Positions 1-7,914 of a DNA stretch of 25,623 nucleotides are shown one piece after another. The DNA comes from B1 sp034439755 (GTDB lineage Bacteria; Bacteroidota; Bacteroidia; UKL13-3). The stretch covers positions 1 to 25,623 of the forward strand of contig JAWXAZ010000108.1 of NCBI GenBank assembly GCA_034439755.1, in the 5' to 3' direction. Numbering within the stretch: the first letter of the stretch is position 1; each line of letters begins with the position of its first letter. The notes under the pieces were generated by a model. The model was given only the letters and a program-made list of their open reading frames with translations. It did no database searches and was not told where the DNA came from. Made by a program: the position numbers and the translations under genes.

Positions 1-40
1 CAACAGCTTATAAAACTCTTGCCAATTTAGTCGCCATTAT

Positions 41-58
41 TTTGGTCTGAACCAATTT
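41..58. repeat. Palindromic 18-mer, copy 1 of a dispersed family
   Basis: TTTGGTCTGAACCAATTT, with a TTGGT/ACCAA dyad. The same 18 bases occur in reverse orientation at 13692-13709, and related 16-mers lie at 13787-13802 and 25214-25229. All four are outside genes. The rest of 1-215 shows no gene. Confidence 0.6.
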
Positions 59-215
59 GCAGCTTTGTAAACCAGAAAATTTGCAACTAAAAAATGCCTA
101 GAAAAAAGCAAGCCTGAGCGCAATTAAAAGCTATTGAATTTGTCGAGCAATTATTAATGTTCTGCAACTATTTCAAAAAGATTTATCAGTGACGCATTAA
201 TTTGATGTACAACCA

Positions 216-832
216 TTACTTGCCAATTAATAGTTGCCCAAAGCCCTTACCATTGGTTATAACAGCTTTGTTTCTTCCAATGGTTGCCATTGAACCAAGG
301 TCTTTTTATTCAAAGTTTGATGTTGGTTTGTTTTGCTCTAAGTTTTTCAAATTCTTCGCCAATAAAGTAGCCTGATTAATAGCAACATTGGCAAGTTGTG
401 GATGTGCTTTAGGATAGAGAGGCGTTTCCATGTTAGCGAAATCACCAAGTGCAAATATTTTTTCGTTTTCAAAAACTTTGTTGATTCGATTTACTCTTAT
501 CCGATTTGTTGGTGTGATTATTTCGGGAGCGCAACCTTCAATTTTATTTCCTGTAACACCTGCTGCCCAAATAACAGTTTTTGTTTTTATTGCTTCGCTT
601 GTATTGAGCGTAAGGATATTTCCGTCATAATTTTTTACAAATGTTTCGGTGCAAATGCTTCTGATAATTCAACACCTGTTGGCCCAGCAGCTACAATTAC
701 AAAGTGGAACAAACTTTCTTTTTCTTCTTCGCTGGCTGAAATTATATTTTCAAAAGTTTGCAGAATATAATTGCGAATGGTGATGACATCATAAGTAGAT
801 TTTAAGGTGAGTGAATTTTCTTCTTGATTGTG
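216..832 (-). pseudogene. Type II NADH dehydrogenase (NDH-2) remnant, multiply broken
   Basis: Minus-strand translation gives two recognisable pieces of an NDH-2-type FAD/NAD(P) oxidoreductase, the membrane-associated enzyme that passes electrons from NADH to quinone. From 832 to about 655 one frame reads LTLKSTYDVITIRNYIL, then VIVAAGPTGVELSEAF, the NAD-binding glycine motif. From about 648 a second frame reads VKNYDGNILTLNT, TVIWAAGVTGN, IFALGDFANMETPLYPKAHP and, after an in-frame TAA near 312, DLGSMATIGRNKAV, ending at a stop at 216-218. Between the pieces about 55-60 residues normally present are missing and the frame changes. The N-terminal FAD-binding part, about 130 residues, is absent, and the C-terminal membrane-anchor part is scrambled. 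It lies about 45 bp downstream of the TspO remnant on the same strand. Family assignment is firm; the missing lengths are estimated from memory of the family. Confidence 0.82.
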
Positions 833-874
833 CTAGTCATTTTGCTATTTGCTTTTTTCAATTTAACTGCTTTC

Positions 875-1241
875 TTATCTGTTTAAATACCAAATAGAAA
901 TATTTAGAACAGTTGCAAATGATACCCAAATCAAATAAGGGATTTGAAGATAAGCGGCAACTGGTTTTATCTTTTTGAAAAGCGAAATCATGTAGATAAT
1001 TAAAAACCACATTATCAGAAGTTTTGGGGGTGTTCCAAATTAGAAACAAAGACACACCCATGAGTATATACAATGCTGTCCAAACAAGCCCAAACAAATA
1101 ACTTGGTGGATTAAATGAAGGCTTGTTCAGAGAAGCATACCATCCAGCTATTTCTTTAGTTGTGAATATTCCTGCTATGGAACCTAATCCTATTGGAATT
1201 ATAAGTGATACTATAAGTTTGAATTTTTTTGCAAGGTCCAT
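875..1241 (-). pseudogene. tspO: TspO/MBR family protein with internal deletion and frameshift
   Basis: The N-terminal half begins MDLAKKFKLIVSLIIPIGLG and continues through WYASLNKPSFNPPSYLFGLVW and TALYILMGVSLFLIWN, the classic TspO/tryptophan-rich sensory protein pattern (W-Y-x-x-L-x-K-P-x-x-x-P-P). TspO is a five-helix membrane protein binding porphyrins and sterols. After FLIWNT the frame loses homology, but the +1-shifted frame continues with LIMWFLIIYMISLFKKIK and PYLIWVSFATVLNISIWYLN, the normal C-terminus, stopping at 875-877. About 40 residues between the halves (helix 3 and the next loop) are missing. The 127-residue open frame from 1241 to 858 is therefore a junction product, not a functional protein. 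The downstream NDH-2 remnant is damaged in the same way. Confidence 0.82.
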
Positions 1242-1263
1242 AATTAGTATTTTGGCACTAATT

Positions 1264-2028
1264 TTATTTTAACTTGTTTTTAAAAGTATATGTCAAACCA
1301 ACAGAAGCGTAATGGAACAAAGAAAAATTATATACCTCATCATTGTCTGCTCCTCCTTCAAGAATTCTATAACCTAAACGAACCAAGAATTGTTCTGAAA
1401 ATTTATATGGTCCAGCAAACAGAACATCTTCCGCTCGACCTTGTGGTGCTGCTAACGCATCCCCCTCAAAGAGTAAACCAATTTTATCATTTATTTTCCA
1501 TTGAAGTCTGAAATTAATTATAGGAACAAACCCCACATTTTTTTTTGAAGCAGCCAATCCCTCACTATTAAGAGCTATTTCGGCATCTCTTATTTTTGCA
1601 GTAAAACCTAAACCAAATTCAACTTTTGACCTTTTTACAATATCATATCGGTAGGTTATCCTGTACGAATTAAACTTATAGCTTGCGTTCATAGCAGTAT
1701 TCGAAGGGAAACTTACCCCTTCGAAATCAATTTGCTTAGTTGTTAATCCATTAGATTTCACAATTAAAGGAGCATATAGAAGAGATATGGTATGTCTAGA
1801 CTTTATTGTATATCCTGCTCTAATGCGAATAAAAGCGTTTGGTTTGGCATTCAAATCATTTTTCAAGGAAAATAATGTTCCAGCATCACCTGGAATTCTA
1901 ACATTATTGTAACCAGTAAAAACAGCACCGGACTCTAAATCAATATTAACTTGAGCATTTACGTGTGATGTAACGCTAAAAAAAATAATTGTAAATAATG
2001 TTGATAATAAAAGAAATTTGTTTTTCAT
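1264..2028 (-). CDS. Putative outer-membrane beta-barrel protein, 254 aa
   Basis: The protein starts with a typical Sec signal peptide (MKNKFLLLSTLFTIIFFSV, probable cleavage after VNA before Q). The mature part alternates polar and hydrophobic residues in strand-length stretches (INFRLQWKINDKIGLLFEG, FLVRLGYRIL), and the chain ends SVGLTYTFKNKLK, an amphipathic terminal strand as in outer-membrane barrels. No domain allows a named function; substrate and partners are unknown. The frame is intact, in contrast to both neighbours: the TspO remnant starts 22 bp downstream and the alpha/beta hydrolase ends 35 bp upstream, all on one strand. Confidence 0.72.
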   Translation of the reverse strand: MKNKFLLLSTLFTIIFFSVTSHVNAQVNIDLESGAVFTGYNNVRIPGDAGTLFSLKNDLNAKPNAFIRIRAGYTIKSRHTISLLYAPLIVKSNGLTTKQIDFEGVSFPSNTAMNASYKFNSYRITYRYDIVKRSKVEFGLGFTAKIRDAEIALNSEGLAASKKNVGFVPIINFRLQWKINDKIGLLFEGDALAAPQGRAEDVLFAGPYKFSEQFLVRLGYRILEGGADNDEVYNFSLFHYASVGLTYTFKNKLK

Positions 2029-2063
2029 TATAATAGATTTAATTTTAATATTTTTATATTCAT

Positions 2064-2912
2064 TTACAAATTCCCCAATTCATTAGAAACAGAATCTAAA
2101 GAATCTAAAAAATTACGTAAATATTTATTGAACTCTTCGGGTTGTTCAAGATTGGAAACATGTCCGGCATTATCTATAATTTTCAAATTCGAACCTTCAA
2201 TATGCTCATGCATAAATTGAGATTGCATGAGTGGTGTTACTGAATCTTCTCTGCCGCAAATAATAAGTGTTGGAATGCGAATAGCACTTAAGCTAGAACA
2301 GGTTTCGAAACGCCCAGCCAAAGCAGTTATGCCTGCGATAATTATCTCTTTAGAATTTGTAAACACAACGCTACTAAGGTTTTCTACTAATTCCGTTTTA
2401 TGCGTTAACGAATTTGGATGGAAAACGCTTTTAATAAATTTTTCATTAAACTTAATTACGCCATCTTGGTTAATTTGGTCAATTGCCTTGTAGCGATTTT
2501 CTTTTACTTCTGTTGTGTCGGCAATGCATTGGGTGTCGCACAAGATCAACGCTTCAAATCGTTCTGGAAATTTTTTGATGGCATTCAAGGCAATGAAACC
2601 GCCCATGGAGAGCCCGCAAATAATTGCTTTTTTAATATTTAATTTGTCCAAAAAAGCTATTAAATCTTCACTAAACAAATCAATACTTAGCGGTGTCTCT
2701 TCATCCGTTGATTTGCCAAACCCACGAATATCGATAGCTATTAAACGATAAGAAGAATTTAAACTATCAAGTTGCCCCTTCCACATCGACTTATCGAAAG
2801 GAAAGCCATGAAGAAATATTACAGGAATTTTTCCTTCTCCTACATCATTATATGAAATAGTAAAGTTGTTGACTTCTGTCATTAAATTTTGATAAGAATT
2901 ATCTAATTCCAT
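2064..2912 (-). CDS. Alpha/beta-fold hydrolase
   Basis: This is a complete alpha/beta hydrolase of the esterase/enol-lactonase/haloperoxidase-like type. It has the HGFPFDKSMW segment near residue 35 with the HG oxyanion motif and DIRGFGKS near 61. The nucleophile elbow is GLSMGG with Ser102, the acid is Asp223 in CGREDSVTP, and the base is His251 in DNAGHVSNLEQPEEF. The triad order and spacing match the family. There is no signal peptide, so it is probably cytoplasmic. A second start at residue 11 (MTEVNNF, position 2882) is at least as likely, because the first ten residues are not part of the fold. The substrate cannot be told from sequence. It sits between the barrel gene and the truncated small protein, apparently in one transcription unit. 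Confidence 0.85.
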   Translation of the reverse strand: MELDNSYQNLMTEVNNFTISYNDVGEGKIPVIFLHGFPFDKSMWKGQLDSLNSSYRLIAIDIRGFGKSTDEETPLSIDLFSEDLIAFLDKLNIKKAIICGLSMGGFIALNAIKKFPERFEALILCDTQCIADTTEVKENRYKAIDQINQDGVIKFNEKFIKSVFHPNSLTHKTELVENLSSVVFTNSKEIIIAGITALAGRFETCSSLSAIRIPTLIICGREDSVTPLMQSQFMHEHIEGSNLKIIDNAGHVSNLEQPEEFNKYLRNFLDSLDSVSNELGNL

Positions 2913-2963
2913 AGTTGCGATTTCAGTTATTGGTAATTTTTTAACTTTATTTGATGCCCAATT

Positions 2964-3065
2964 TTAAGGCATTTCATTCATGTATTTTAGTAATTCAGGA
3001 TCCCTTTCTCTGATTTTGTTAGTTACAACTAAAATCATTTCGTTCAATTCTAATTCAGTTTTCAT
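2964..3065 (-). CDS. Small 33-residue protein, probably truncated
   Basis: The frame reads MKTELELNEMILVVTNKIRE and continues RDPELLKYMNEMP before TAA. It sits exactly between the aldehyde dehydrogenase stop (3075) and the hydrolase gene, with 9 bp to the former, as expected for an operon member. From memory it resembles the N-terminus of a small (about 60-70 residue) Bacteroidota protein with the pattern ELNxxIxxxTxxIxExxPEL-KY-xEMP. If so it has lost its second half, in line with the deletions in neighbouring genes. Function unknown. It may also be a genuine 33-residue protein. Confidence 0.45.
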   Translation of the reverse strand: MKTELELNEMILVVTNKIRERDPELLKYMNEMP

Positions 3066-3074
3066 ATTATTTAT

Positions 3075-4353
3075 TTAAAAAGGGTCCGATAATTCACTGA
3101 CTCGGATTAGTTTTTTGTTTACAAATTCATCAATACCTAATGCAGAAAGTTCTCTTCCGTAACAGGAACGCTTTGTGCCGCCAAAAGGTAAATCAGCCTG
3201 TGTCCACGTTGGGTGATTGATGAAAACCATGCCTGAATCTATTTGGTCTGCAACCCTTTTTCCTCTTTCAATATCTTGCGTAAATACCGAACCACCAAGA
3301 CCATATGGCGAATCATTAGCTAAATCAATTGCTGCCTGTTCATCTTTTACCCTAAAAAAGGTTGCCACTGGGCCAAACAACTCTTCATAGTAAATAGGAT
3401 TATCCTTTTGCATATTGGTAATGATAGTAGGCTCCATAAAAGCACCATCTCTTTGCAACCTTTTTCCACCTAATAAAATTGTAGCACCGCCATCAACAGC
3501 CTTTTGTACTTGCGTTGCTATTAGCTCTGCTGCTTCTTCACTGCTCATTGGACCTAATTGCGTAGTAGCATCCATTGGATCGCCCACTATGAGTTGAGAA
3601 AGTTTAGTTTTAAATTTTTCTAAGAAAATATCTGCTACACTTTCCATCACAATAAACCTTTTAGAGGCAACACAACATTGTCCGTTATTATTAATCCTGC
3701 CTATTACCGCCCATTCAACTGTTTTATCCATGTCGGCATCGTCTAGTACAATAAAGGCATCGCTACCTCCTAATTCCAATACCGATTTCTTTAAGTGTTT
3801 TCCTGCTTCTAAAGCTATACTTGCACCTGCGGCTTCGCTACCAGTAAGCGAAACTCCTTTTATTCTTTTGTCAGCTACCAAAGCAGATGCCCGTTTACCA
3901 GAAATAAGCAAGTTGGTGTATAAACCATCGGTTGCTCCCGCTTCTTTAAATAGTTCCTCAATTGCAAGGCTCCACACCTAACAAAACTCCAATAGGTGTA
4001 TACCTGATTAATGCTTGTCCATGCGTTGGATGCAATGTTTTATCAGCCAAAAAACTCTCGGCATTGTTGGCATAATAATCAAATATTTCAGCACTCAATT
4101 TTATTTCGTCTTCTGCATGTGTTAATAATTTACCCATTTCTAATGTTATCATCTTTGCTAAAACATCTTTTTTATCTCTTAGCAAACCAGCAACCCTGTG
4201 TAGTAAAGCTGCTCTCAATTTGTAATCGGTCTTTTTCCAACTTTCATAAGCACTTGATGCTTTTTCTACTGCTTCATGAACCTGCGTTTCCGTTATTTCA
4301 GTAAAAGATTCAATGACTTTATTTGTTGTGGGATTAATTGTTTGAATGGACAT
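3075..4353 (-). pseudogene. NAD(P)-dependent succinate-semialdehyde/aldehyde dehydrogenase, split by internal deletion
   Basis: Two overlapping minus-strand frames are halves of one aldehyde dehydrogenase. The upstream frame (4353-3958, 131 aa, MSIQTINPTTNKVIESF) ends ...YTPIGVLLGVEPCN-stop. The downstream frame (3977-3075) begins in the family at LAIEELFKEAG and contains VSLTGSEAAGASIA, the catalytic-site glutamate in LELGGSDAF, the catalytic cysteine in NNNGQCCVASKR, EELFGPVATFFRV and the C-terminal PFGGTKRSCYGREL. Between GVEP and SLAIEEL an intact enzyme has about 30-35 more residues (the segment after WNFP, which helps bind the cofactor). These are missing and the frame changes. Sequence type is closest to NAD-dependent succinate-semialdehyde dehydrogenase, which makes succinate from succinic semialdehyde. 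The enzyme cannot be made as one active chain. Confidence 0.88.
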
Positions 4354-4749
4354 GTTTAAATTATTTTTTAGAGAAATAAAATTGAAAGTTATTTTGTGAT
4401 GATTATTATTATTGTACTTAATTTGGTTTAGTGCTTTTTAAACATTTAAATGATGTAAGCATATAATTTTTTGTATCATAAATGCCTACATGTGTTTCAC
4501 AATTGCTTTTTTTTGAAAGTTGCCAGAGAACTTGATTTTCAAAGATTCTTCGTTTTTATTAGAAAAGATTTGCTTAATGAAACATACATAATAAACGGTT
4601 GTACGCACGCCTACCTTTTCGTTGGTTACTGCGAGAAGATTGGAAAATCACAGTGTTCATCATAACCGTTAAGCCAATCTGACATAGTATGTAGTTTCAT
4701 TAAGCCAAATCATAACTATTAGTTAATTTTTTTGCTAATATGTTTTGAT
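4354..4749. other. Gene-free stretch between the dehydrogenase remnant and the fasciclin gene
   Basis: No convincing gene is seen on either strand; a 64-codon plus-strand frame at 4471-4665 has no recognisable sequence. The stretch contains an imperfect inverted repeat (separate entry at 4568-4710). Confidence 0.5.
4568..4710. repeat. Imperfect inverted repeat with nested inner arms
   Basis: The left arm at 4568-4590 reads ATTTGCTTAATGAAAC then ATACATA. The right arm at 4688-4710, reverse-complemented, reads ATTTGGCTTAATGAAAC then TACATA. A second pair, AACGGTT (4594-4600) and AACCGTT (4664-4670), lies inside. About 97 bp separate the outer arms. It could be a remnant of a miniature mobile element or a structured RNA; no coding content is seen inside. 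Confidence 0.45.
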
Positions 4750-5175
4750 TTAATCTTTAGGTAATAGTACTTTGTCAATAACATGAATTACTCCATTTGA
4801 AGCAGTAATATCTGCAGTAGTAACTTTAGCACCGCCCACAGTTACTTTTCCGTCTATAACTGTTACTTTCAACTTGCCACCTTCTACAGTAGTTAATTCT
4901 TGTCCGTCTTTTAAATCAGCCGCTTTCATTTTCCCACTCACAACATGGTAAGTCAAAATTTTAGAAAGTTTTTCTTTGCTTTCGGGTTTCAATAATTTGT
5001 CTACTTCAGGTTGAATAGCAGTAAAAGCTGCGTCTGTTGGTGCAAATACAGTGAAAGGTCCATTGCCTTGCAAAGTATTCACTAAGCCCGCAGCTTGCAC
5101 TGCAGTAGCAAGAGTTTTACAATCTGCTGATGCAATGGCAACAATGTCTTTGGTTGTTTTCATTTCATTTTCCAT
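4750..5175 (-). CDS. Fasciclin (FAS1) domain protein, 141 aa
   Basis: Almost the whole protein is one FAS1 domain. DIVAIASADCKTLATAVQAAG is followed by GNGPFTVFAPTDAAF (H1-box-like), LSKILTYHVVSGKM (the YH motif) and NGVIHVIDKVLLPK (H2-box). FAS1 domains act in cell adhesion and matrix contacts and are usually exported, but no signal peptide is visible: the frame starts MENEMKTTKDIVAIA, only about ten residues before the domain. Start codon is either residue 1 or residue 5 (position 5163). An original secretion signal may have been lost, since upstream sequence (5176-5555) is non-genic. The domain itself is intact. Confidence 0.9.
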   Translation of the reverse strand: MENEMKTTKDIVAIASADCKTLATAVQAAGLVNTLQGNGPFTVFAPTDAAFTAIQPEVDKLLKPESKEKLSKILTYHVVSGKMKAADLKDGQELTTVEGGKLKVTVIDGKVTVGGAKVTTADITASNGVIHVIDKVLLPKD

Positions 5176-5555
5176 TTTATTTATAATTTACACAAAGAAT
5201 GAATTTTCTCTTCAGTGTAAAGGTGAGTTTGATGGTAATGAGAATGGTTATATGGTTTTTGGAAAAAGTTGCGACATTCACGGAAATTTGAATGAAGAGA
5301 ATTCTATAGCGGAACTATGATCCGCATTATGAGATTTGATGCGAATGCTCTGCCACAGGTTTACAAAAACAAAACTGAAATCAGCGTCGAGATTCAAAAA
5401 TGACATTGGCATATTTGTTCCGTGGCGAACGAAAGGCCATATCAATAGAAGTTTTCGCCAACCTAAGGCTCCTGAAGGTTCTTTGAACACAGGATCAAAT
5501 TGCTGCTCCGTTGCACTTCACGCGTTTGATTTTTGTATGTTAGCTGCTGATTTTT
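5176..5555. other. Non-genic stretch with overlapping open frames on both strands
   Basis: Two antiparallel open frames overlap here (minus 5278-5490, plus 5336-5596). Neither has a recognisable domain, a neighbour relationship or a family-like composition. Base composition is less AT-rich than the flanks. The translated pattern on the plus strand (LNTGSNCCSVALHAFDF) looks like that of non-coding patches repeated in other Bacteroidota genomes, but this is memory only. I do not call a gene. Confidence 0.35.
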
Positions 5556-6219
5556 TTACGCTTTTTCAAAATACACTTTATGAAGAAATTTGCTAATTAT
5601 TTTGCAAAAAGTCATTAATAATTCCTTGTCTGTAATTTCGAATTCAAGATAATCACCCTTGTCTATGACTAAAAGATTGTTGATTGATTGGAGCGTCCTA
5701 ATCATCTCTTTATTATTGTCTACATTTTCTAACGTATTTGTCCATGAATGAACAAATTTATTTCTAAGTTTATTGTATTTTCTAATCTCTATCCACTCTG
5801 CATTTAACGCATCTAAATTTATGCCTAAGACTATTTTGAGCCACTTATAATATTTAAAAATCCCGTCATCACTTATGTCCTTTATTTTCAAAGATTGATG
5901 TTCTTCAGCAATTCGATAGAGTTGATACATTTTTCTTTCTAAGAAAAAATAAAGTGATATGAAAAGTGAGTGATAATAAAGCTGTCTTGTGTGAATTTTG
6001 ATTTGATGGTCTACGAAGTCATGTAAATATTCTATTTCAGCTTCACTTGCTTCTTTCAAGAATTTGTAAAAAGGCGATAATCTTAGCTTTGATATCATTT
6101 TCCACCGTCTTTTCTGTCAACTTTATATATTCCCTATAGGTGTCCAATTGAAAGGCAACTTCAAGTGCGTATTGGTACGAGTCATTATCGAATACTTGTT
6201 GGTGTCTGTATGCTCCCAT
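5556..6219 (-). pseudogene. HEPN-like protein, reading frame interrupted by a one-base shift
   Basis: The main open frame (6098-5556, 180 aa) is helix-rich and contains IRKYNKLRNKFVHSW, an R-x4-H motif (Arg112, His117) of the HEPN superfamily, which includes RNases of toxin and abortive-infection systems. Its ATG is inside a second frame running 6219-6043 (58 aa, MGAYRHQQVFDNDSYQYALE), which ends ...IKAKIIAFLQILERSK. The two join into one plausible protein of about 220 residues if one base is added or removed at the T5 run near 6063-6070: ...KAKIIAF then YKFLKEASEAEIEYLHDF. Either the gene is frameshifted, or it is two overlapping genes, or the run is a sequencing error. Function as a nuclease is inference from the motif only. 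No antitoxin is recognisable beside it. Confidence 0.55.
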
Positions 6220-6560
6220 AAAATTTGCAGTTAACGGTTGGCAGCTACAAGAAGTTGGCGATTTTGAAGCACTAAACTCGTATATTTACGAAGCTATGTA
6301 AATTTGAGTAACTAAAAAGAAATAAGAGTGAGAGAATGACACAAAACCATTTTTGCCTTGTTTTAATATAAGTACTAAAGAACCATAGTTGGTCTGACCG
6401 TAAATTCTAAACAGGCAAAACAATGTTGTCAAACGATATTTCTTACAATTTGCACTTAACAATACGCTTGCTTTTAACAACGAGATATATCTCTCAAATT
6501 TGGACTATATATTTTGTATAATCGGTATTATTTTTGTAGGATGGGTTATAAATATTGCTT
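6220..6560. other. Intergenic stretch upstream of the HEPN-like gene
   Basis: No supported gene; a 64-codon minus-strand frame at 6286-6480 has no recognisable features. It holds two short signals: TTTGCAGTTAAC at 6224-6235, a boundary motif also seen upstream of the HNH gene as TTTGCCACTAAC (18135-18146), and the left copy of the 29-bp direct repeat (6500-6528). Confidence 0.5.
6500..6528 (+). repeat. 29-bp direct repeat, left copy
   Basis: It begins TTGGACTATATATTTTG and ends TATAATCGGTAT. It is identical to 12101-12129, in the same orientation. It lies 32 bp beyond the kynureninase stop codon. Confidence 0.9.
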
Positions 6561-7835
6561 CTATTGGTAATATGCTTTTAATGCTTCGCCAATTCTAAAA
6601 ATATCCTCAAAGGAATTATACATAGGTACCGCGCTCATCCTCATTACATCTGGTTCGCGCCAATCTGGAATAATTTGTTGAGTCTCTAAATAATCAAATA
6701 GTTTACGTCCGTTCTCTTTTACAATAATGGATAATTGGCAGCCTCTTTGCTTTGGATCGGCCGGAGTAATAACAGTTAAATAGGCAGAAAAATCTTTCAA
6801 TAGATACTCCAAATAGCCTGTGAGTAATTCGCTTTTAGCCCGCAAATTTTCTATACCCGCTTCGTCAAATAATTCAAGAGAGGCTTTGTGTATGGCCATC
6901 GGAAAAATTTGTGCGTTGCTCAATTGCCAACCTTCCGCACCTTCCATGGGCTTAAAGCCCTTTTTCATCTTAAATCTTTCTTTCTCATCATGTCCCCACC
7001 AACCTGCAAAACGTACTAAATCTGGCTTGTTGCCATGTGTCTCATGCACAAATACACCGCTGGTTCCACCCGGACCAGAATTTAGGTATTTATAGGTACA
7101 CCAAACCGCAAAATCTATGTTCCAATCATGTAATTGTAAATGCAAATTTCCCGCGGCATGTGCCAAGTCAAATCCAGCTCGCGCACCCACTGCATGAGCC
7201 GCTGCGGCAATCGTTTTCATATCAAATGCCTGCCCGGTATAATAGTTTACGCCACCCATCATTACAATGGCTAAGCTGTCTTTGTTCTCTTCAATTTTAG
7301 CTAAAATATCCTCTGTGCGTAAGGTGTATTCTCCCTCGCGCGGGTTCAATTCTATAATAGCATCGCCTGGGTTCAAACCGTGAAAACGCACTTGCGATTC
7401 CATGGCATATTGGTCTGATGGAAAGGCCGTAGCTTCCATCATAATTTTATACCGCTGTGCAGTGGGTCTATAAAAACTCACCATCATTAAATGTAAATTG
7501 ACAGTAAGGTTATTCATAATAACCACTTCGCTAGGCTTAGCGCCTACCACTTTTGCGGCCTTCTCTGTTAAAAAATGATGGTAATACATCCAAGGATTTT
7601 GCCCGTTAAAATGCCCGTCAACACCCAATTCTGCCCAATCTTTTAACTCTTGGTTAATAGCCGCTTTTGCCCTTTTGGGCTGCAATCCCAATGAGTTTCC
7701 ACAAAGATAAATTGCCTGTTTCCCATCTTTCTGCAACAAATGAAATTCATTTCTAAAATGGGCTAAACTATCTTGTTTATCTAGCTCTTGGGCAAAGGTC
7801 AATGTGTTTTCAAAATTCATATTTGGGTCATTCAA
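6561..7835 (-). CDS. kynU: Kynureninase
   Basis: Kynureninase cleaves L-kynurenine to anthranilate and alanine (or 3-hydroxykynurenine to 3-hydroxyanthranilate) in tryptophan breakdown and NAD synthesis. The 424-residue length is typical. Characteristic segments are YLCGNSLGLQPK (about 43-54), HFNGQNPWMYYHHF (75-88), the DLAHAAGN stretch (223-230) with the PLP-ring Asp, and WCTYKYLNSGPGG, where Lys249 is the PLP Schiff-base lysine. It is followed by GWWGHDEKERFKMKKGF and WREPDVMRMSAVPMYNSF near the C-terminus. It is divergent from the DUF1801 gene across 79 bp. No other kynurenine-pathway gene is in the window, so the pathway is not clustered here. A start at residue 6 is possible. Confidence 0.97.
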   Translation of the reverse strand: MNDPNMNFENTLTFAQELDKQDSLAHFRNEFHLLQKDGKQAIYLCGNSLGLQPKRAKAAINQELKDWAELGVDGHFNGQNPWMYYHHFLTEKAAKVVGAKPSEVVIMNNLTVNLHLMMVSFYRPTAQRYKIMMEATAFPSDQYAMESQVRFHGLNPGDAIIELNPREGEYTLRTEDILAKIEENKDSLAIVMMGGVNYYTGQAFDMKTIAAAAHAVGARAGFDLAHAAGNLHLQLHDWNIDFAVWCTYKYLNSGPGGTSGVFVHETHGNKPDLVRFAGWWGHDEKERFKMKKGFKPMEGAEGWQLSNAQIFPMAIHKASLELFDEAGIENLRAKSELLTGYLEYLLKDFSAYLTVITPADPKQRGCQLSIIVKENGRKLFDYLETQQIIPDWREPDVMRMSAVPMYNSFEDIFRIGEALKAYYQ

Positions 7836-7899
7836 TGCGCAATGTTAAGCAGAAAATGCCTTAAATGAAAATGCACTTATTTTTCCAAATTTCAATTGC

Positions 7900-7907
7900 T
7901 ATATTTG
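7900..7907 (+). promoter_or_regulatory. Bacteroidota -7 box (TATATTTG) before the DUF1801 gene
   Basis: This matches TAnnTTTG exactly. It ends 7 bp before the ATG at 7915, so the transcript would have almost no leader. No clear TTTG is seen at -33. Confidence 0.5.
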
Positions 7908-7914
7908 GACATAT

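Noticed and set aside
430..770. Plus-strand frames of 66 and 124 codons
   Set aside because: They are shadows of the minus-strand NDH-2 remnant, whose motifs are unmistakable.
858..1241. 127-codon frame as an intact TspO
   Set aside because: The second half after FLIWNT is out of frame; the true C-terminus is read in another frame, so the gene is broken.
1264..2912. Internal deletions in the barrel and alpha/beta hydrolase genes, as in their neighbours
   Set aside because: The hydrolase has its full triad and normal length; the barrel has a continuous frame with signal peptide and terminal strand.
4471..4665. 64-codon plus-strand frame
   Set aside because: No family features; it runs through one arm of the inverted repeat.
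6286..6480. 64-codon minus-strand frame
   Set aside because: No recognisable features and a composition typical of random AT-rich sequence.
6500..6528. Sigma-70 promoter suggested by TTGGAC and TATAAT in the 29-bp repeat
   Set aside because: The spacing is only 11 bp, no gene follows in the right direction, and Bacteroidota do not use that consensus.
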